A stretch of 64,000 bases of DNA from assembly GCA_033439765.1 (NCBI GenBank), contig JAULSN010000014.1, forward strand, positions 372,001 through 436,000, written 5' to 3'. Origin of the DNA: Lasiosphaeria ovina (taxonomy: Eukaryota; Ascomycota; Sordariomycetes; Sordariales; Lasiosphaeriaceae). The notes under the pieces are model-generated. The model saw only the letters and a program-made list of their open reading frames with translations, had not been told where the DNA came from and made no database searches. This document shows positions 1-9,601 of the stretch, one piece after another (positions within the stretch are counted from its first letter, which is position 1; each line of letters begins with the position of its first letter). A program made the position numbers and the translations under genes.

Positions 1-31
1 TACCCCGGTCACCCTCGTCGAGCCTACCAAG

Positions 32-697
32 ATGAAGGATAGATTTCTCAGCGAGGTTAATGAAGCATCTCTCCGCGCTAAGAAGAGTGGTTATCCGCTT
101 CTTCTCATGGTTTTTTGTCACGGTATCGACGGTCACTACCTCTACCTCGACAATCGCGCTCAACATGGCATCAGTATCGTACAGCTTAAAGCAGCCCTAG
201 AGCCGTACGTATCGGTCACCCTATTCACGACAGCCTGCTTTTCTGGAGGCTGGGTAGTTACCCCTGAGCTTAATATAACAACAATGGCTGCCGCAGAGCC
301 CCGCGGTGTATCAATATCGTCGGGTAGTATAGGACGAGCCTACGGGTCCCTATTTGCTGGAGATACTATCGCGGCGCTCTCGGACGCTTCGACGCCACTA
401 GTACTTGGACACATTTCGGGATCACCAATTACAGTCGATCCAGACTATCTTGCAGACGATACCTGCCTCCAACCCAGGGAGCCTACCGAGATGCAGGCAG
501 AAACGTACAAGGAGTTTTGTCGTTCTATTACGGATGTTTTAGGGCCGCGGGGATTCTCTCGTATCCTACCCACCAGCTTCATATTTAGCGATCAGGATGA
601 TAAGTGGGATTATTCTTGGACTAGAAGATCAGGAATCCCTGTGGCATATTTTAGAGAGCGCTGGGAAAAATTACCCACGTACCCTCAGCAACCATGA
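32..697 (+). CDS. Caspase-like (peptidase C13/C14 fold) protein, 5' end possibly beyond window
   Basis: The 221-residue reading frame has the layout of fungal caspase-like domains. A hydrophobic strand ends in FCHG with the candidate catalytic His at residue 30, followed about 40 residues later by TTACFSGGW with the candidate Cys at 69. Caspase-fold peptidases use a His/Cys dyad placed this way, so a cysteine-peptidase role is inferred; the substrate is unknown. The frame stays open from base 2 to the ATG at 32, so the true start may lie outside the window. There is no signal peptide. A natural stop occurs at 695-697. It could instead be a non-catalytic caspase homologue. Confidence 0.6.
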   Translation: MKDRFLSEVNEASLRAKKSGYPLLLMVFCHGIDGHYLYLDNRAQHGISIVQLKAALEPYVSVTLFTTACFSGGWVVTPELNITTMAAAEPRGVSISSGSIGRAYGSLFAGDTIAALSDASTPLVLGHISGSPITVDPDYLADDTCLQPREPTEMQAETYKEFCRSITDVLGPRGFSRILPTSFIFSDQDDKWDYSWTRRSGIPVAYFRERWEKLPTYPQQP

Positions 698-1170
698 GAT
701 CTATCGGTAGGCAACTCCGTCGCTCGCTATCGCCCTCGAAGCATCTTCGCTCGCTGTCGCCCTCGAAGCGTCTTCGCCGTGGTGCGAGCGTCAGCGTCAG
801 CGTCAGCGAGACCGATAACGCTTCACCCAGTGGCATGAAGCTTGGGAAGGCTCCCAATCTGTATTAGAATTTCGGGCCATGGAATAGTTAGCCCGCTCCT
901 TGGTAGCCAAGTTTGCTAGATACGAAAAGAACTACTACCTATATACATGGACAGAGCTATAGTCGTGAGACCTGCCCGGGCTAGTCCGGGACGCCCACAC
1001 AGCTGGCCAATCATGTTCCAAAGCCTCCTTTTCTTCAAAATTAGTATACTTTTTTGGAGGCAACTCAATTTTAGAGTGACAAGTAGCTAAATCCACCAAG
1101 TCCGCCAACCCAGATCCGTCTCGGGCCCCACATCGAAAAATTGCAGTCGTGCACGGACCAACCACACATC
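698..1170. repeat. Gene-free stretch with a short tandem repeat (718-775)
   Basis: Two tandem copies of a ~27-bp unit containing TCGCCCTCGAAGC lie at 718-775, followed by GTCAGC triplication near 790. The TCGCCCTCGA core recurs in the tandem expansion at 18,068-18,147. I see no convincing gene in the rest. Confidence 0.4.
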
Positions 1171-1178
1171 TATAAAAA
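1171..1178 (+). promoter_or_regulatory. TATA box of the 1,239 gene
   Basis: TATAAAAA lies 68 bp upstream of the ATG at 1,239 and is followed by a pyrimidine-rich start region, the usual arrangement of a filamentous-fungal core promoter. Confidence 0.5.
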
Positions 1179-1238
1179 AACGCTCCCCGCCTAGGCTCTC
1201 TCTTTCGCTCGTTCATATCGCACCCTCCGCACACCAAA

Positions 1239-1766
1239 ATGGACGGCCAAGCACTTCCTGAGCCTGATGTCATGGCTGCCGCATTCACCACGCTCAGTAC
1301 TCAAGCTCAGCGCTTTGCCAACATTGCGCCAATCCAAGACCAGCAGAACATTTTCGCTACGATCAATGCTCTGGGCCAGCGAATTGACCAGCGAATTGAC
1401 ACTCTGGGCCAGTAATTGGGCTAGCGAATTGACCAGCGCTTCAATTCACTCGCACACCGGTAATACAATTTTGAGATTGCTACTATCAATATGCGCTTAT
1501 TTGGGGCCGATAGCGCCGGTATTCTCCTGCCACTCGTTGACATCCGCGATGGGGGCGTTATTCATGGTTTCCCCGTGTCGCAACCCCAGCTCCATGCGAT
1601 AAATGGTATGTTATTTATTCTTCTGCTATTTATTCTTCTAGAGTGGCGGTGCTAACTCATATTAGACGCTGCTGCGAATATCATCTTAGCCGCCCTCGAC
1701 CTAATTCTCCCCCCGAATACGCCCTTAAATATCAAGCGCGAGACTATTCTGCGTAAGTGTATTTAG
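1239..1766 (+). pseudogene. Small intron-containing fungal hypothetical gene, three premature stops
   Basis: The frame from ATG 1,239 reads MDGQALPEPDVMAAAFTTLS and then RID-rich coiled-coil-like repeats. It meets TAA at 1,413, TAG at 1,422 and TAA at about 1,458, yet continues in the same frame to a textbook intron at 1,606-1,665 (GTATGT, branch GCTAAC, TTAG). After splicing the frame gives DAAANIILAALDLILPPNTP and a stop at 1,764-1,766. The layout resembles a family of short fungal proteins with RID-type repeats, a PLV(D/N) segment and an LALxLPPN tail; I know no function for them. All three stops could arise from CAA or CAG by C-to-T change, consistent with RIP. The intact splice signals suggest recent inactivation. 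Confidence 0.5.
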
Positions 1767-2178
1767 AAATAAGGGGGAGATATATGGGATTGGAAGGAGG
1801 TTGTGGCCCAAACCCTTTGGCCGATATTCTGAGTGATTGTCGTGAGAAAGCATTTATCACATTTTGGGGCCATCCTGCCTTGGCCAATAGCAAAGAATAG
1901 AGTTCTCCAGCCCTTCAACACTACGGTCCGAATCTGGGAATAAGAAAGCATACGTCTGATAGTGAAATTGCCCAGCCAGCGTTGCCGCCGCCAGCCCAAG
2001 GCCTCACGAGCGCTTGCCGCATCAGTCCTCGGTAGCTGCCAACTTTGACGACCGCTTTCAAAACGCAATTGCCGTAAGACCTCAGCGGGCGGACAGGTAG
2101 GCATTGCCAGTACTTCAGGTTGTCCTGCCCGCCCGCCCGCCCGCATCTATCTATGCATCCTCCATTCTCGCCGGCCAA
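1767..2178. other. No recognisable gene
   Basis: Both strands have open frames here, but none has recognisable motifs or a plausible promoter. Confidence 0.3.
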
Positions 2179-2345
2179 AGGCGTGCGTCCGCGCGCGCGC
2201 GGCCATTTCTATCGCTAGTCAGTCTTGTCGATTGCGCGACGCGGCCATTTCCATCGCTAGTCAGTCTTTGTCGATTAGGACCAACCTGCGCGACGATGGA
2301 ATCGTGTTGCTTGCGATTGACAGAATTGTGTTTTTAGTGGACTTA
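2179..2345 (-). mobile_element. MULE 5' leader fragment, tandemly duplicated
   Basis: Read on the minus strand, the segment contains GACTAGCGATAGAAATGGCC, the start-codon context seen in the MULE copies at 30,534, 31,509 and 43.6 kb. The context occurs twice (around 2,200 and 2,250), so the leader has been duplicated. No coding part follows. Confidence 0.5.
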
Positions 2346-3109
2346 GTGGATTTGGTGTTCTGTACCACATCTGTTCCCCTGCGCCACCACAGCCACAGTG
2401 TGGCCAAGCCGCGGCCCCACCACAGCCACACTGTGGCTGAACCGCAAAGCCTCTTGCCACTATTCACAGACCACGGCCACTTCTGGGTGGAGCAAGAGGA
2501 GCGGTGCCGCCGCGAGGCCTTTGAGTGTGTGTGTGTGTGTGTGTGTGTGCCGACCTGTTGAAGCAATTCCAAGTTCAGCCTGCGCCTGCATTTCTTTCTG
2601 CTGGCGAGGGGGGCCTCGCAACCCGCCTCTCCACAACGCCCGCACGAGCACGGCATTGACCATAGCATCTGACAGGCCGAGATTGAGATTGCCGAGATTC
2701 CCCTTGCAAGGACGCAACGCAACCAACTCCTGTCGGCCCCAGTCAAGTCAGTTCCATCCCCTTGGCCTTGGGCTCGGCCCCGGTCAAACTTGTTTACGAA
2801 TTTGTCGAATATAACTAATCAAGACGTTTTTCCTGCGTCGCTAATAATTTTCCATGGTGATCATTTGCCTAAACCACCTTAGCTTACACGATAGGTATGC
2901 ACGCCTCCTTGGACATGCTGGCGGACGCGACACGCGTCGTGCCCACATCCCACGCGCAGCCGGAGATGCACTGCCTCCGAAAATGTGGCATCATATTGCG
3001 TCGATCCCTATCTTGGTTAGTCCTTGCACGACCCCGACCCCGCCCTCGACCCCGCCCCCGCACGGTCTAGAACGGTAGTGGTGGACGCGCCGAGTCCCGG
3101 TCCCATCTT
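2346..3109. other. Gene-free region with (GT)n microsatellite
   Basis: A (GT)12 tract lies at 2,525-2,549. CCACAGCCACA(C/G)TGTGGC motifs near 2,390-2,435 recur inside the solo LTR at 38.6 kb and near 35.92 kb, so this may hold LTR scraps. I find no gene. Confidence 0.35.
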
Positions 3110-3540
3110 ACCACTTTTTACCACAACGTAACCCGGCCCTTACCTTTCCACCGTAACCGACCTTCTGCAACCTACCTTACAAAACCACCAACACATGGTC
3201 GGCACCGCATTCAATCGATGCATCGGTATGGCTTCATTTTTTTCATCGTTTACTTCGTCGCGCAGCCAATTGTGGTTTGACCTAAATACCACGAACAGGT
3301 AAAAAAGCATCTTCTTATAGCCAACAAGATCACGGAATATCCCCATCGGAAATCCGTATTCAGGGCAGGCATTCCGGGCAAAAAGAATGCCGTAGAAATG
3401 AACGAATCTCCGGTGTAATGGATGCATTCGGATTGAGGGCATTCCGAACGTAAGGGCGGGTGTGAGGGAAGGAAAAACAGGCATTTGCATAAGCAAGGGA
3501 AGAAAAAACGGTCAATTTTGTAAGCAAGGGTCATTTTTTT
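3110..3540 (-). repeat. Copy of a dispersed leader/promoter-like module joined to a MULE-linked segment
   Basis: On the minus strand 3,290-3,500 matches the region just upstream of the TATA box at 33,151 (ATACGGATTTCC, GGGGATATTC, TTGTTGGCTAT). Related copies lie at 24,930-25,060 and 39,790-39,930. The adjoining 3,110-3,260 matches 29,830-29,945 next to another MULE fragment. Dispersed copies with shared ends suggest a terminal part of a transposon. Confidence 0.45.
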
Positions 3541-4125
3541 GGCGACACAGAATTGTATCAGCAAACAAGCAGAAACCAAGGACTTCCACGCCGGATTCGC
3601 AAAAGTAGGTACCTACCCATTGCAAGTACGTAAGAAACAACACTATTTCAGTCGGGTGTCAGTCTAACTATAATCTCATCATTTGGCAAGAAATTAAATA
3701 CCCCGACGCCCGCCCCGTCGCCAAAAGTGCCGCCAAGTCGTGTACCGCTGGGAGCCGTGCCAGTGCGAGTTCGTGGTGGATTTTGGCCAGTGCTAGGCAG
3801 CCGAGGATGCGGGCCGGCAGATCTGTGTTGACAGCAGCGGCGTCGAGGATGTCGATTGCGAATATGTCGCTCTAACGAGCAAGTGTCCGTTTGTGTGATG
3901 CCCTCACCGCCAGAGAGCTTAGATCGGGACAGAAGCAAAGGGGGGATAAGCATGGCATCAAGGCATAGTTTGACAAGGCTCTATGGCTTGGGGTCCACGG
4001 CTCCGTTGTCAACAGAGGCGTCGACACCGGCACCGACACAGACCCCGACAGCCACATCGACTGGCCGGGGAAGCGGCTTGGATCCTTCCATTCGCCGGCA
4101 GCCCTCACAGTGGGGGTGTGTGAAC
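3541..4125. other. No firm gene; minus-strand coding-like patch
   Basis: A minus-strand frame around 3,690-3,870 reads NTDLPARILGCLALAKIHHE, which looks protein-like, but it has no recognisable family and runs into stops. The rest holds nothing I can name. Confidence 0.2.
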
Positions 4126-4310
4126 TTGCAACAGGAAGACAATAGAGACCAGCTCCCTACACGGGGATAGAGGACTATGAATAACCTCACAGTCCCTGCA
4201 GAGGCTCCTCGCGGCGGTCGCGGCAAAACCCGGGCAACGCAGGGAGGTCCTAGCAGCCGGGGCGGCCGTGTTACTACGGCATCATCATTACGGGCTTCAT
4301 CTAGTACGTA
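4126..4310 (+). mobile_element. MULE 3' coding fragment
   Basis: The segment begins AACAGGAAGACAATAGAGAC and encodes the Gly/Arg-rich patch NNLTVPAEAPRGGRGKTRAT. It matches 39,930-40,110 in the better MULE copy and 28,700-28,800 on the minus strand. In the 38.2-kb element this patch is the C-terminal part of the transposase region. Confidence 0.45.
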
Positions 4311-4350
4311 GAGTTGAACGCCCACGGCGGGCAGGGCTCAAGAGGGCATT

Positions 4351-4850
4351 GTAAAGGTAGGCATATATAAGAGGCAAGGCTGCAAGTAAGGAATGGCTAC
4401 ATTCGTAAATAACTAAGCTAAAGAAGGGAAAAAGAAAAGAAAAAGAAAAGTCTGTGGGCTCTGCAGGCTGCGGTTTTGTGTTACGTAATAACGCCCTCTT
4501 GCCACCACGCTGATCGGCCCCTATAGAGGCCTTGATGCTTTTGCTACTAATTAGGCCACCAACGCTGATCGGCCTGTATAGAGGCCTTGATGCCTACATT
4601 GTTGCCTAATACCGGTCTTCTGTTCAAAGGATAAATAGGCCTTCTTTACCTTCATTTCTTAGAGGAAGGGGCGGAGCGATAGACTTGAAAATAAAAAAAA
4701 GGCTGCATTGTGCGTAACATGTGGTGGTGCGTGGGGTCATGGCGCTAGTCTTGATTAGGGGGAGTGGGGTCTGCAGGTTGGGGCTTGCAGCTAGGGCATG
4801 GTTGCGGCACCACGGACCATAGTTCGGCCGTGCCGTAACAGGCATTACCA
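4351..4850. repeat. Dispersed repeat (partner 56,567-56,810) split by a ~240-bp insertion
   Basis: 4,351-4,470 and 4,715-4,845 match one continuous segment at 56,567-56,810 (AGGCATATATAAGAGGCAAG; GGCACCACGGACCATAGTTC). Here the two halves are separated by about 240 bp. This insert contains two direct copies of CGCTGATCGGCC...TATAGAGGCC, a motif also beside the pogo scrap at 20.52 kb, so the insert is probably a transposon remnant. Confidence 0.5.
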
Positions 4851-4872
4851 AGGTGTCAGCACGTAGTACAGG

Positions 4873-5175
4873 GACCCGTCGAAGTACCCGGGCTTTGGCG
4901 AGGGCATTTGAAGCCCAAGAAAGCAGTGATCTCGGCGATGCATAGGTAGGACAGGTTTTGATTGCATTTTTGGCCATGTTACGTAATCAACAACAGCGAC
5001 CAGTTACGGCTTCGGCTTTTTTATTATAGAAATGAACGATTTGAGCGAGTCCTACGTCCCTGAGCTTGAATTGCCGCATTTGGAAGCATTTCAACGTTGG
5101 CGACGGCAGCGAGGTGCAATTGCGGTGCGACGACGTATGGCCAAGTGGTATTAATCTGAACTTGGGTGCGCTCAG
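4873..5175 (+). mobile_element. MULE 3' end fragment
   Basis: The segment runs from a coding patch (ARAF.AQESSDLGDA) through GAAATGAACGATTTGAGCGA to an end resembling ATCTGAACTTGGGTGCGC. The same succession closes the MULE copies at 40,150-40,383, 35,450-35,560 and, inverted, 28,123-28,330. Confidence 0.45.
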
Positions 5176-5377
5176 GAAATGACTTCTTTTTTAGTGCCAA
5201 AAGTGGTTTCTTAGTGGCTTGGCGCCAAGCTGCCTAATACCTATAGTCTAGAAGACGTTACCTATAGTCCGAGTAGACAGTCCCGATATTATACGACTTT
5301 TGAATAAGATATCAAGCAGTGAGGTGAGTCGAATGGGAGGGGGGCGTCTTCTTCTTCTTCGACCACCAACACCTCGT

Positions 5378-6041
5378 TGTGACGGCCCGCATAGGAAGTC
5401 AGATATTGAATACAGTAACGAATGTGGATTTAAAGCTAAGGGAGGAAAAGAAGACATTTATCGCAGGGACCGCGTCGGGCGCGGGCAAGTAGGTGGTGGT
5501 GCTGAGCACGTGGGTGACGAGCTGTCAGGCTGTCTGCGAGAAGCTAGAGTGAAGGGGGCAGAAACAGGTGCGTGCCTGGCTCACGGGGTCCACGAGCAAG
5601 AATTGAGGAAGGAACCACATTGAACTCTGCCCCCCTCAAGAAGGGAGACTACCATACACTTATACCCCGCTCTTCCGCCCCTCAGACACCGCTCAGGATC
5701 CTAGCGCTTAGAGTCGGCTAGATAATTGCTCCGTGGTCCACCCTCGATCGTCACGCATTTCCCGATCCCCACCTCAATCCTTTCTTGGCACCCCGCGCGG
5801 AGGCGTGGGTGGTTCCGGCGTCCCTGCGCCTCAGCTGAGCGCCCTCTGAGTTCCAACACCATAGCCCCGCTGAGCGCCCTGCTCAGCGCTCTCCGAGCCT
5901 TGGCTTAGCGCCATCGGGGCCGCCGCATTGCGGCCACGCTGAGCGCCTTTGAGTTCTGACACGAGCGCACGGACCACACTCTAAATACAATGCAGCCAAT
6001 AGAATCAATCCTGCCACATGTGGCCTGTGGCGACCGTGCCA
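5378..6041. mobile_element. Ty3-type LTR interrupted by a foreign solo LTR
   Basis: The outer parts (5,378-5,522 and 5,962-6,041) match the LTRs at 52,771-52,995 and 54,058-54,267: start TGTGACGGCCCGCATAGGAA, end TGTGGCGACCGTGCCA. The terminal ACA has become CCA here. The middle is a separate solo LTR. No internal retroelement sequence is attached, so this is itself a solo LTR. Confidence 0.65.
5523..5961. mobile_element. Solo LTR (439 bp) with 5-bp target duplication CGAGC
   Basis: The insert starts TGTCAGGCTG and ends TTCTGACA, giving a TGTCAG/CTGACA terminal inverted repeat and TG...CA ends typical of LTRs. CGAGC lies immediately on both sides (5,518-5,522 and 5,962-5,966), and joining the flanks restores a continuous Ty3-type LTR. 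Its parent element is not in the window. Confidence 0.7.
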
Positions 6042-6283
6042 CTCGCAATGCGAGCCTCCTTAGGACTAGAGAGGATTTTCCTCCTCCATACTACTAGCAA
6101 CTAGATAGACGTCTCTTCAGGGCCCATACTACCCCTACCACCACCTCCACCACCTAGGGGGGAGCGCATCATATTACACGGGGCTGTTTCCGATAAAAAT
6201 GCTCCTGGAGTTGTGAGTGGACCGTCTCCGACCGCCACCTCGCAATGCGCCTCAGGACTGGGGATTCTTCTAGAGGTTTAGTA

Positions 6284-6863
6284 CTGTGGCTTGCAAGCAC
6301 TAGTATACGATCCACTTTTCGCGCTAGGGAGCCAATATTTACACACCGCCTCAATGTCAACATTCTAATATACGGTATTTTGAAGCCTTCTATAGCTATA
6401 AATATCATAGATTTGTAAGGGTCCCGCGAAAATTTTGCGCCGGACTAAGGGCTTTCGACTGAGCAACTTTTTGGCCCTATGTAGGGCGTATTGGTGGCTG
6501 GAATGTAGGAATTGTTCAATTGCTAGATGGCGCGCATGTCAAAAATTATGGCTCTGTTGCGAATGTGCCGATGGATTTTTGTTGCTTATATAAGCATGCA
6601 AGTGCCCATAAGTATGTAATGCGCCGATGCGCGTTGGTCGCGATTCAAGCACTGCACCATAGTAAAATATATACGAGTATTACGACGGAGTGAGGGATTT
6701 CGATTGAGCTACTTTTTGCCTCTGTGCAGGGCGTATTGGTAGATTCGAATATAGGAATTGTTCAATTGTTAGATGGCGCGCATGTCAAAATTGGAGGCTC
6801 TGTTGCGAATGTGGCCTCCCTAGCGCTAAAAGTGGATCGTATACTGGTGCTTGCAAGCCACAG
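6284..6863. mobile_element. MITE-like element, 580 bp, TA-flanked, ~50-bp TIRs
   Basis: CTGTGGCTTGCAAGCAC begins the left end and its reverse complement closes the right end. The inverted repeats continue through AGTATACGATCCACTTTT to GCGCTAGGGAG, about 50 bp with few mismatches. TA flanks both sides (6,282-6,283; 6,864-6,865), as in Tc1/mariner/pogo insertions. There is no coding capacity. The interior holds two ~120-bp direct repeats (about 6,444-6,565 and 6,697-6,810; shared AGGAATTGTTCAATTG). The outer flanks (6,130-6,230 and 6,867-6,950) also resemble each other. Confidence 0.7.
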
Positions 6864-7237
6864 TAGTTAACACCACCACCACCACCGCCTGGGTATAGCG
6901 CATCATGTCATCCTAAAAAAAAACCAAAATGCCGGAGTTGTGAGTGGCCGGCCTCGGACCTTTGTAAGAACTGGTTCCCAGCTAATAGGCCGCGTAGATG
7001 GTGGGCTGGTCGCTGATGCATATGTCCATTCCCGGGGCTATTAGAGCTTGACGTTCCTATCGATTTAACGTGCAGACGATGCAGGGCAGCCAGCCAGCTA
7101 TGGGAAACACATCATGCCTTCTTCACCTTCGATTAGTCTATCATTTTCTGCTATTTCAGGGTGAATTGCTTTGGGAGGCTATCATCATCACGACTTTTTG
7201 AAGAAAGTGAGTCGAAAGGAAAACCGTTGTGTGGCTG
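6864..7237. other. No gene seen
   Basis: Contains a (CAC)n tract and the right-hand copy of the flank repeat noted for the MITE. No coding or RNA features are evident. Confidence 0.3.
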
Positions 7238-7560
7238 CTATGCAATGGAATACGGCATTTTACAATGCATGCAAAAAAGTGACCCCTGCGTTTCCCAGTT
7301 GCCTTGCACCGACACCCACAGGCAGTCTATGAGGGTACAGTGGGTGCGCGCGCGCATCAGAGCTCTCGACGAAATCCCCCTCAACATCTCAGTCGTCTTC
7401 TCTTCCCCTCCGGACTGCCTTCCCGACCCGGCCGTCGAGACTTGGCAGCTCCGGACACCACCTTCTACTGCTCTGATTAGGATTATGTAATCCAGAGCGA
7501 GCTGCATGTCTGTCCCACAAGCGTCCTCCTTATCCCCAATCGAGGATGGCTATCACCCAC
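7238..7560. repeat. Dispersed repeat, inverted relative to 15,165-15,540
   Basis: The segment matches the reverse complement of 15,165-15,540 over about 320 bp, including GTCCTCCTTATCCC..ATCGAGGATGGCTATC and the GCGCGCGC tract. The copies differ by many substitutions. Function unknown. Confidence 0.55.
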
Positions 7561-7708
7561 CCACCGGCAGAGGCGTAAAAAGCGCTCCAGAATTGGCAGC
7601 AAGAAAGAGTCCACCCGCTGAATGTAGACAACTTAATTATCCTTGTCCTCGACTCCCCACGATACCTGTAGTAAAGAAGGAGAACCAAAGTCTGCTGCGG
7701 GACGCATG

Positions 7709-7842
7709 TGTTACGATCCTGGCTCAGGTGTGCAGGAGGCGTTGTAAGCCGACTGCAGATTGGCTGGTGCAACCGGGAGAGCGGGGCTCTACCCAAGGTT
7801 GATGCAGCCAATCAGGAAGCGCACCGGGTACGCGTAACAGAC
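7709..7842. repeat. LTR-like repeat with a second partial copy at 9,121-9,169
   Basis: TGTTACGATCCTGGCTC..GTGTGCAGGAGGCGTTGTAAGCCGACTGCA occurs at 7,709-7,762 and 9,121-9,169. The first copy can be closed by CGTAACA at 7,836-7,842, giving TGTTACG/CGTAACA inverted ends. Only 134 bp long, so a very short or truncated LTR; no target duplication is evident. Confidence 0.3.
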
Positions 7843-8351
7843 TTCTAGTTGCGACACCTTGGTGGGAAAGAGATGGAATTTGAGGTGGTCGCCGATATCG
7901 GTCTCGTTACATCCCAAACCGAGCTTATCTAGCTCGTAGATAGCCTTGGCCACAGTCTCCGGGGAGAGCTCAGGCATCTTATTACGGCACGGCCGAACCA
8001 TGTCTTGGCTGCAAGCCCAAACCTGGAGCCCCCGCCCTCCCCAATTGGGAATAGCGCAGTTGCCCCTCGCACCACCACATAACAACAGCCTGCAGGACCC
8101 GCAGGCTTCTCCTTTCCTTTTCCTTTCCTTAGCTGAGTTACTGTGTACTGACGAATGCAGCCGGAAAAAAGTCCCACATTTCCACAAGAACCAGTAGAAA
8201 ATCGACTTTTTCCTCGGAAAGATTCAGGGCCCAAAGGGGTCCTGAAAACGCCCTGAATTCGCCCACATGTGACTAAACACAACACCAAAGACTTCAATTG
8301 CTGCCTTAAAGACTGTACTGCTTGTTGACTTCACGATGCCTCGCAACACCC

Positions 8352-8630
8352 TTATAAAAAGGTCCCGGCAGGAGGTCCAACGCAGGAAGCGTATGCGGCT
8401 TTGTGTAATCCAAAGCCCGAAATTTCCACAAGAATCATCCATGCACGCCACTTTCGTTTAAAGTAGTCGACTTTATTCGCGACCTGGTCGGCGGAGAGCT
8501 TGAAGCCGCCAGTAGCTTGAAGCTCAACAACAACCTGGTTGTATACCTGCTTTTTGTAGCCGCCCTGTCCCTTCATGCCGGCATCGCTCGCCCGGCGCAG
8601 GACGTCAAAGCAACAACTTCTATTCGGCAT
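8352..8630 (-). CDS. Myb/SANT-like DNA-binding domain protein (Myb_DNA-bind_3 type), probably truncated
   Basis: This 92-residue frame starts at an ATG on the minus strand. After a short N-terminus comes GYKKQVYNQVVVELQATGGF, then LSADQVANKVDYFKRKWRAW and SGFG. That is the succession of helices and the closing SGFG of the fungal Myb/SANT-like domain, where the first helix lies before a V...L..tGg turn and QV.nK...lk..wr forms the recognition helix. The domain end and the rest of the usual protein are missing: the frame stops 23 residues after SGFG. A frame further downstream on the same strand (7,792-7,990) could be a displaced remainder. DNA binding is inferred from the family. Confidence 0.45.
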   Translation of the reverse strand: MPNRSCCFDVLRRASDAGMKGQGGYKKQVYNQVVVELQATGGFKLSADQVANKVDYFKRKWRAWMILVEISGFGLHKAAYASCVGPPAGTFL

Positions 8631-9254
8631 TATTTTCCTTAGCCAAATCTTTTCAAGTTGGTTGACAGATCAGAGATTCTCGGGTGCAGGACCATACATA
8701 GCAGTGTTTGCATGCCCAACAACACCAAGAATTACATCACCACAACAAACGCAGCCACAAGGCATCGTTTCGGCCACTCGCATCGAGACTACCGTTCCAA
8801 CGGATCAAATACAACAGGAAGAGGCGTTTGTAGTACAAATTTGCACCAAAGCCAGCCCCTTGCTATATTGATAGGTAGGACCGTAGGCTTGATGCCCCGC
8901 GCCAAGGACAAAAATGCGGCCCGGATCAACAACCTTCCGGCAAAAGCTTCATTCCAGATTTTGGGAAAAAAGACCAATGCCTGGGAATGGCTTCCTGGAA
9001 GAACTGACTAATGTTGGATTCGGGGGGTCTGTGCTGTTCTCCGTAAATGCATTTCCGAAAGTGGTTCTCTGCACCGATAGCGGAGGAAGATATGCACACT
9101 AGAGAAAGAGACGGGAAGGGATGTTACGATCCTGGCTCGGTGTGCAGGAGGCGTTGTAAGCCGACTGCACCTCATTTTTTTTTTTGGTGGTAGCTGGCCA
9201 TTTTTGCTGGCAGCTGGCTGGCACTGGCACTGCACCCCCTTTTTGCTGGCGCTG
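8631..9254. other. No confident gene
   Basis: Holds a short plus-strand frame at 8,891-9,010 (MPRAKDKNAARINNLPAKAS...), too short to assess, and the partial LTR-like repeat at 9,121-9,169. Confidence 0.3.
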
Positions 9255-9545
9255 GGACTGAACGAGCGACTCCCTGGACTGCCTCCTACAACAGACATGA
9301 GCGAGCGACTCCAAAACGAACAAAAGCACTGCCTTCTATATGCAAGCAACAGACACACGAATGAGCGACTCCCTGAACTGCCTCCTGCAACAGACACGAA
9401 TGAGCGACTCCCTGGGCTGCCTCGTGCAACAGACATGAACGAGCGACTCCAAAACAAATAAAAGCACCGCGTTCTATATGCAAGCAACGAGCGACTCCAA
9501 AACAACCAAAAGCACTGCGTTCTATATGCAGGCAACAGACACACC
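9255..9545. repeat. Minisatellite (GAGCGACTCC ... CAACAGACA units)
   Basis: Irregular ~35-50-bp units built from CGAATGAGCGACTCCCTG and CCTCCTGCAACAGACA are repeated about seven times, with interspersed AAAACAAATAAAAGCA and TTCTATATGCAAGCAAC. The inverse-orientation array lies at 24,003-24,215 and related units at 56,840-57,050 and 41,430-41,490. It sits just past the stop of the 9,602 gene. Confidence 0.6.
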
Positions 9546-9601
9546 CGTCCCCGTCCCCGTCCCCGTCCCCGTCCCCCCCCCCGGGACCGCCGCCGGCTGC
9601 A

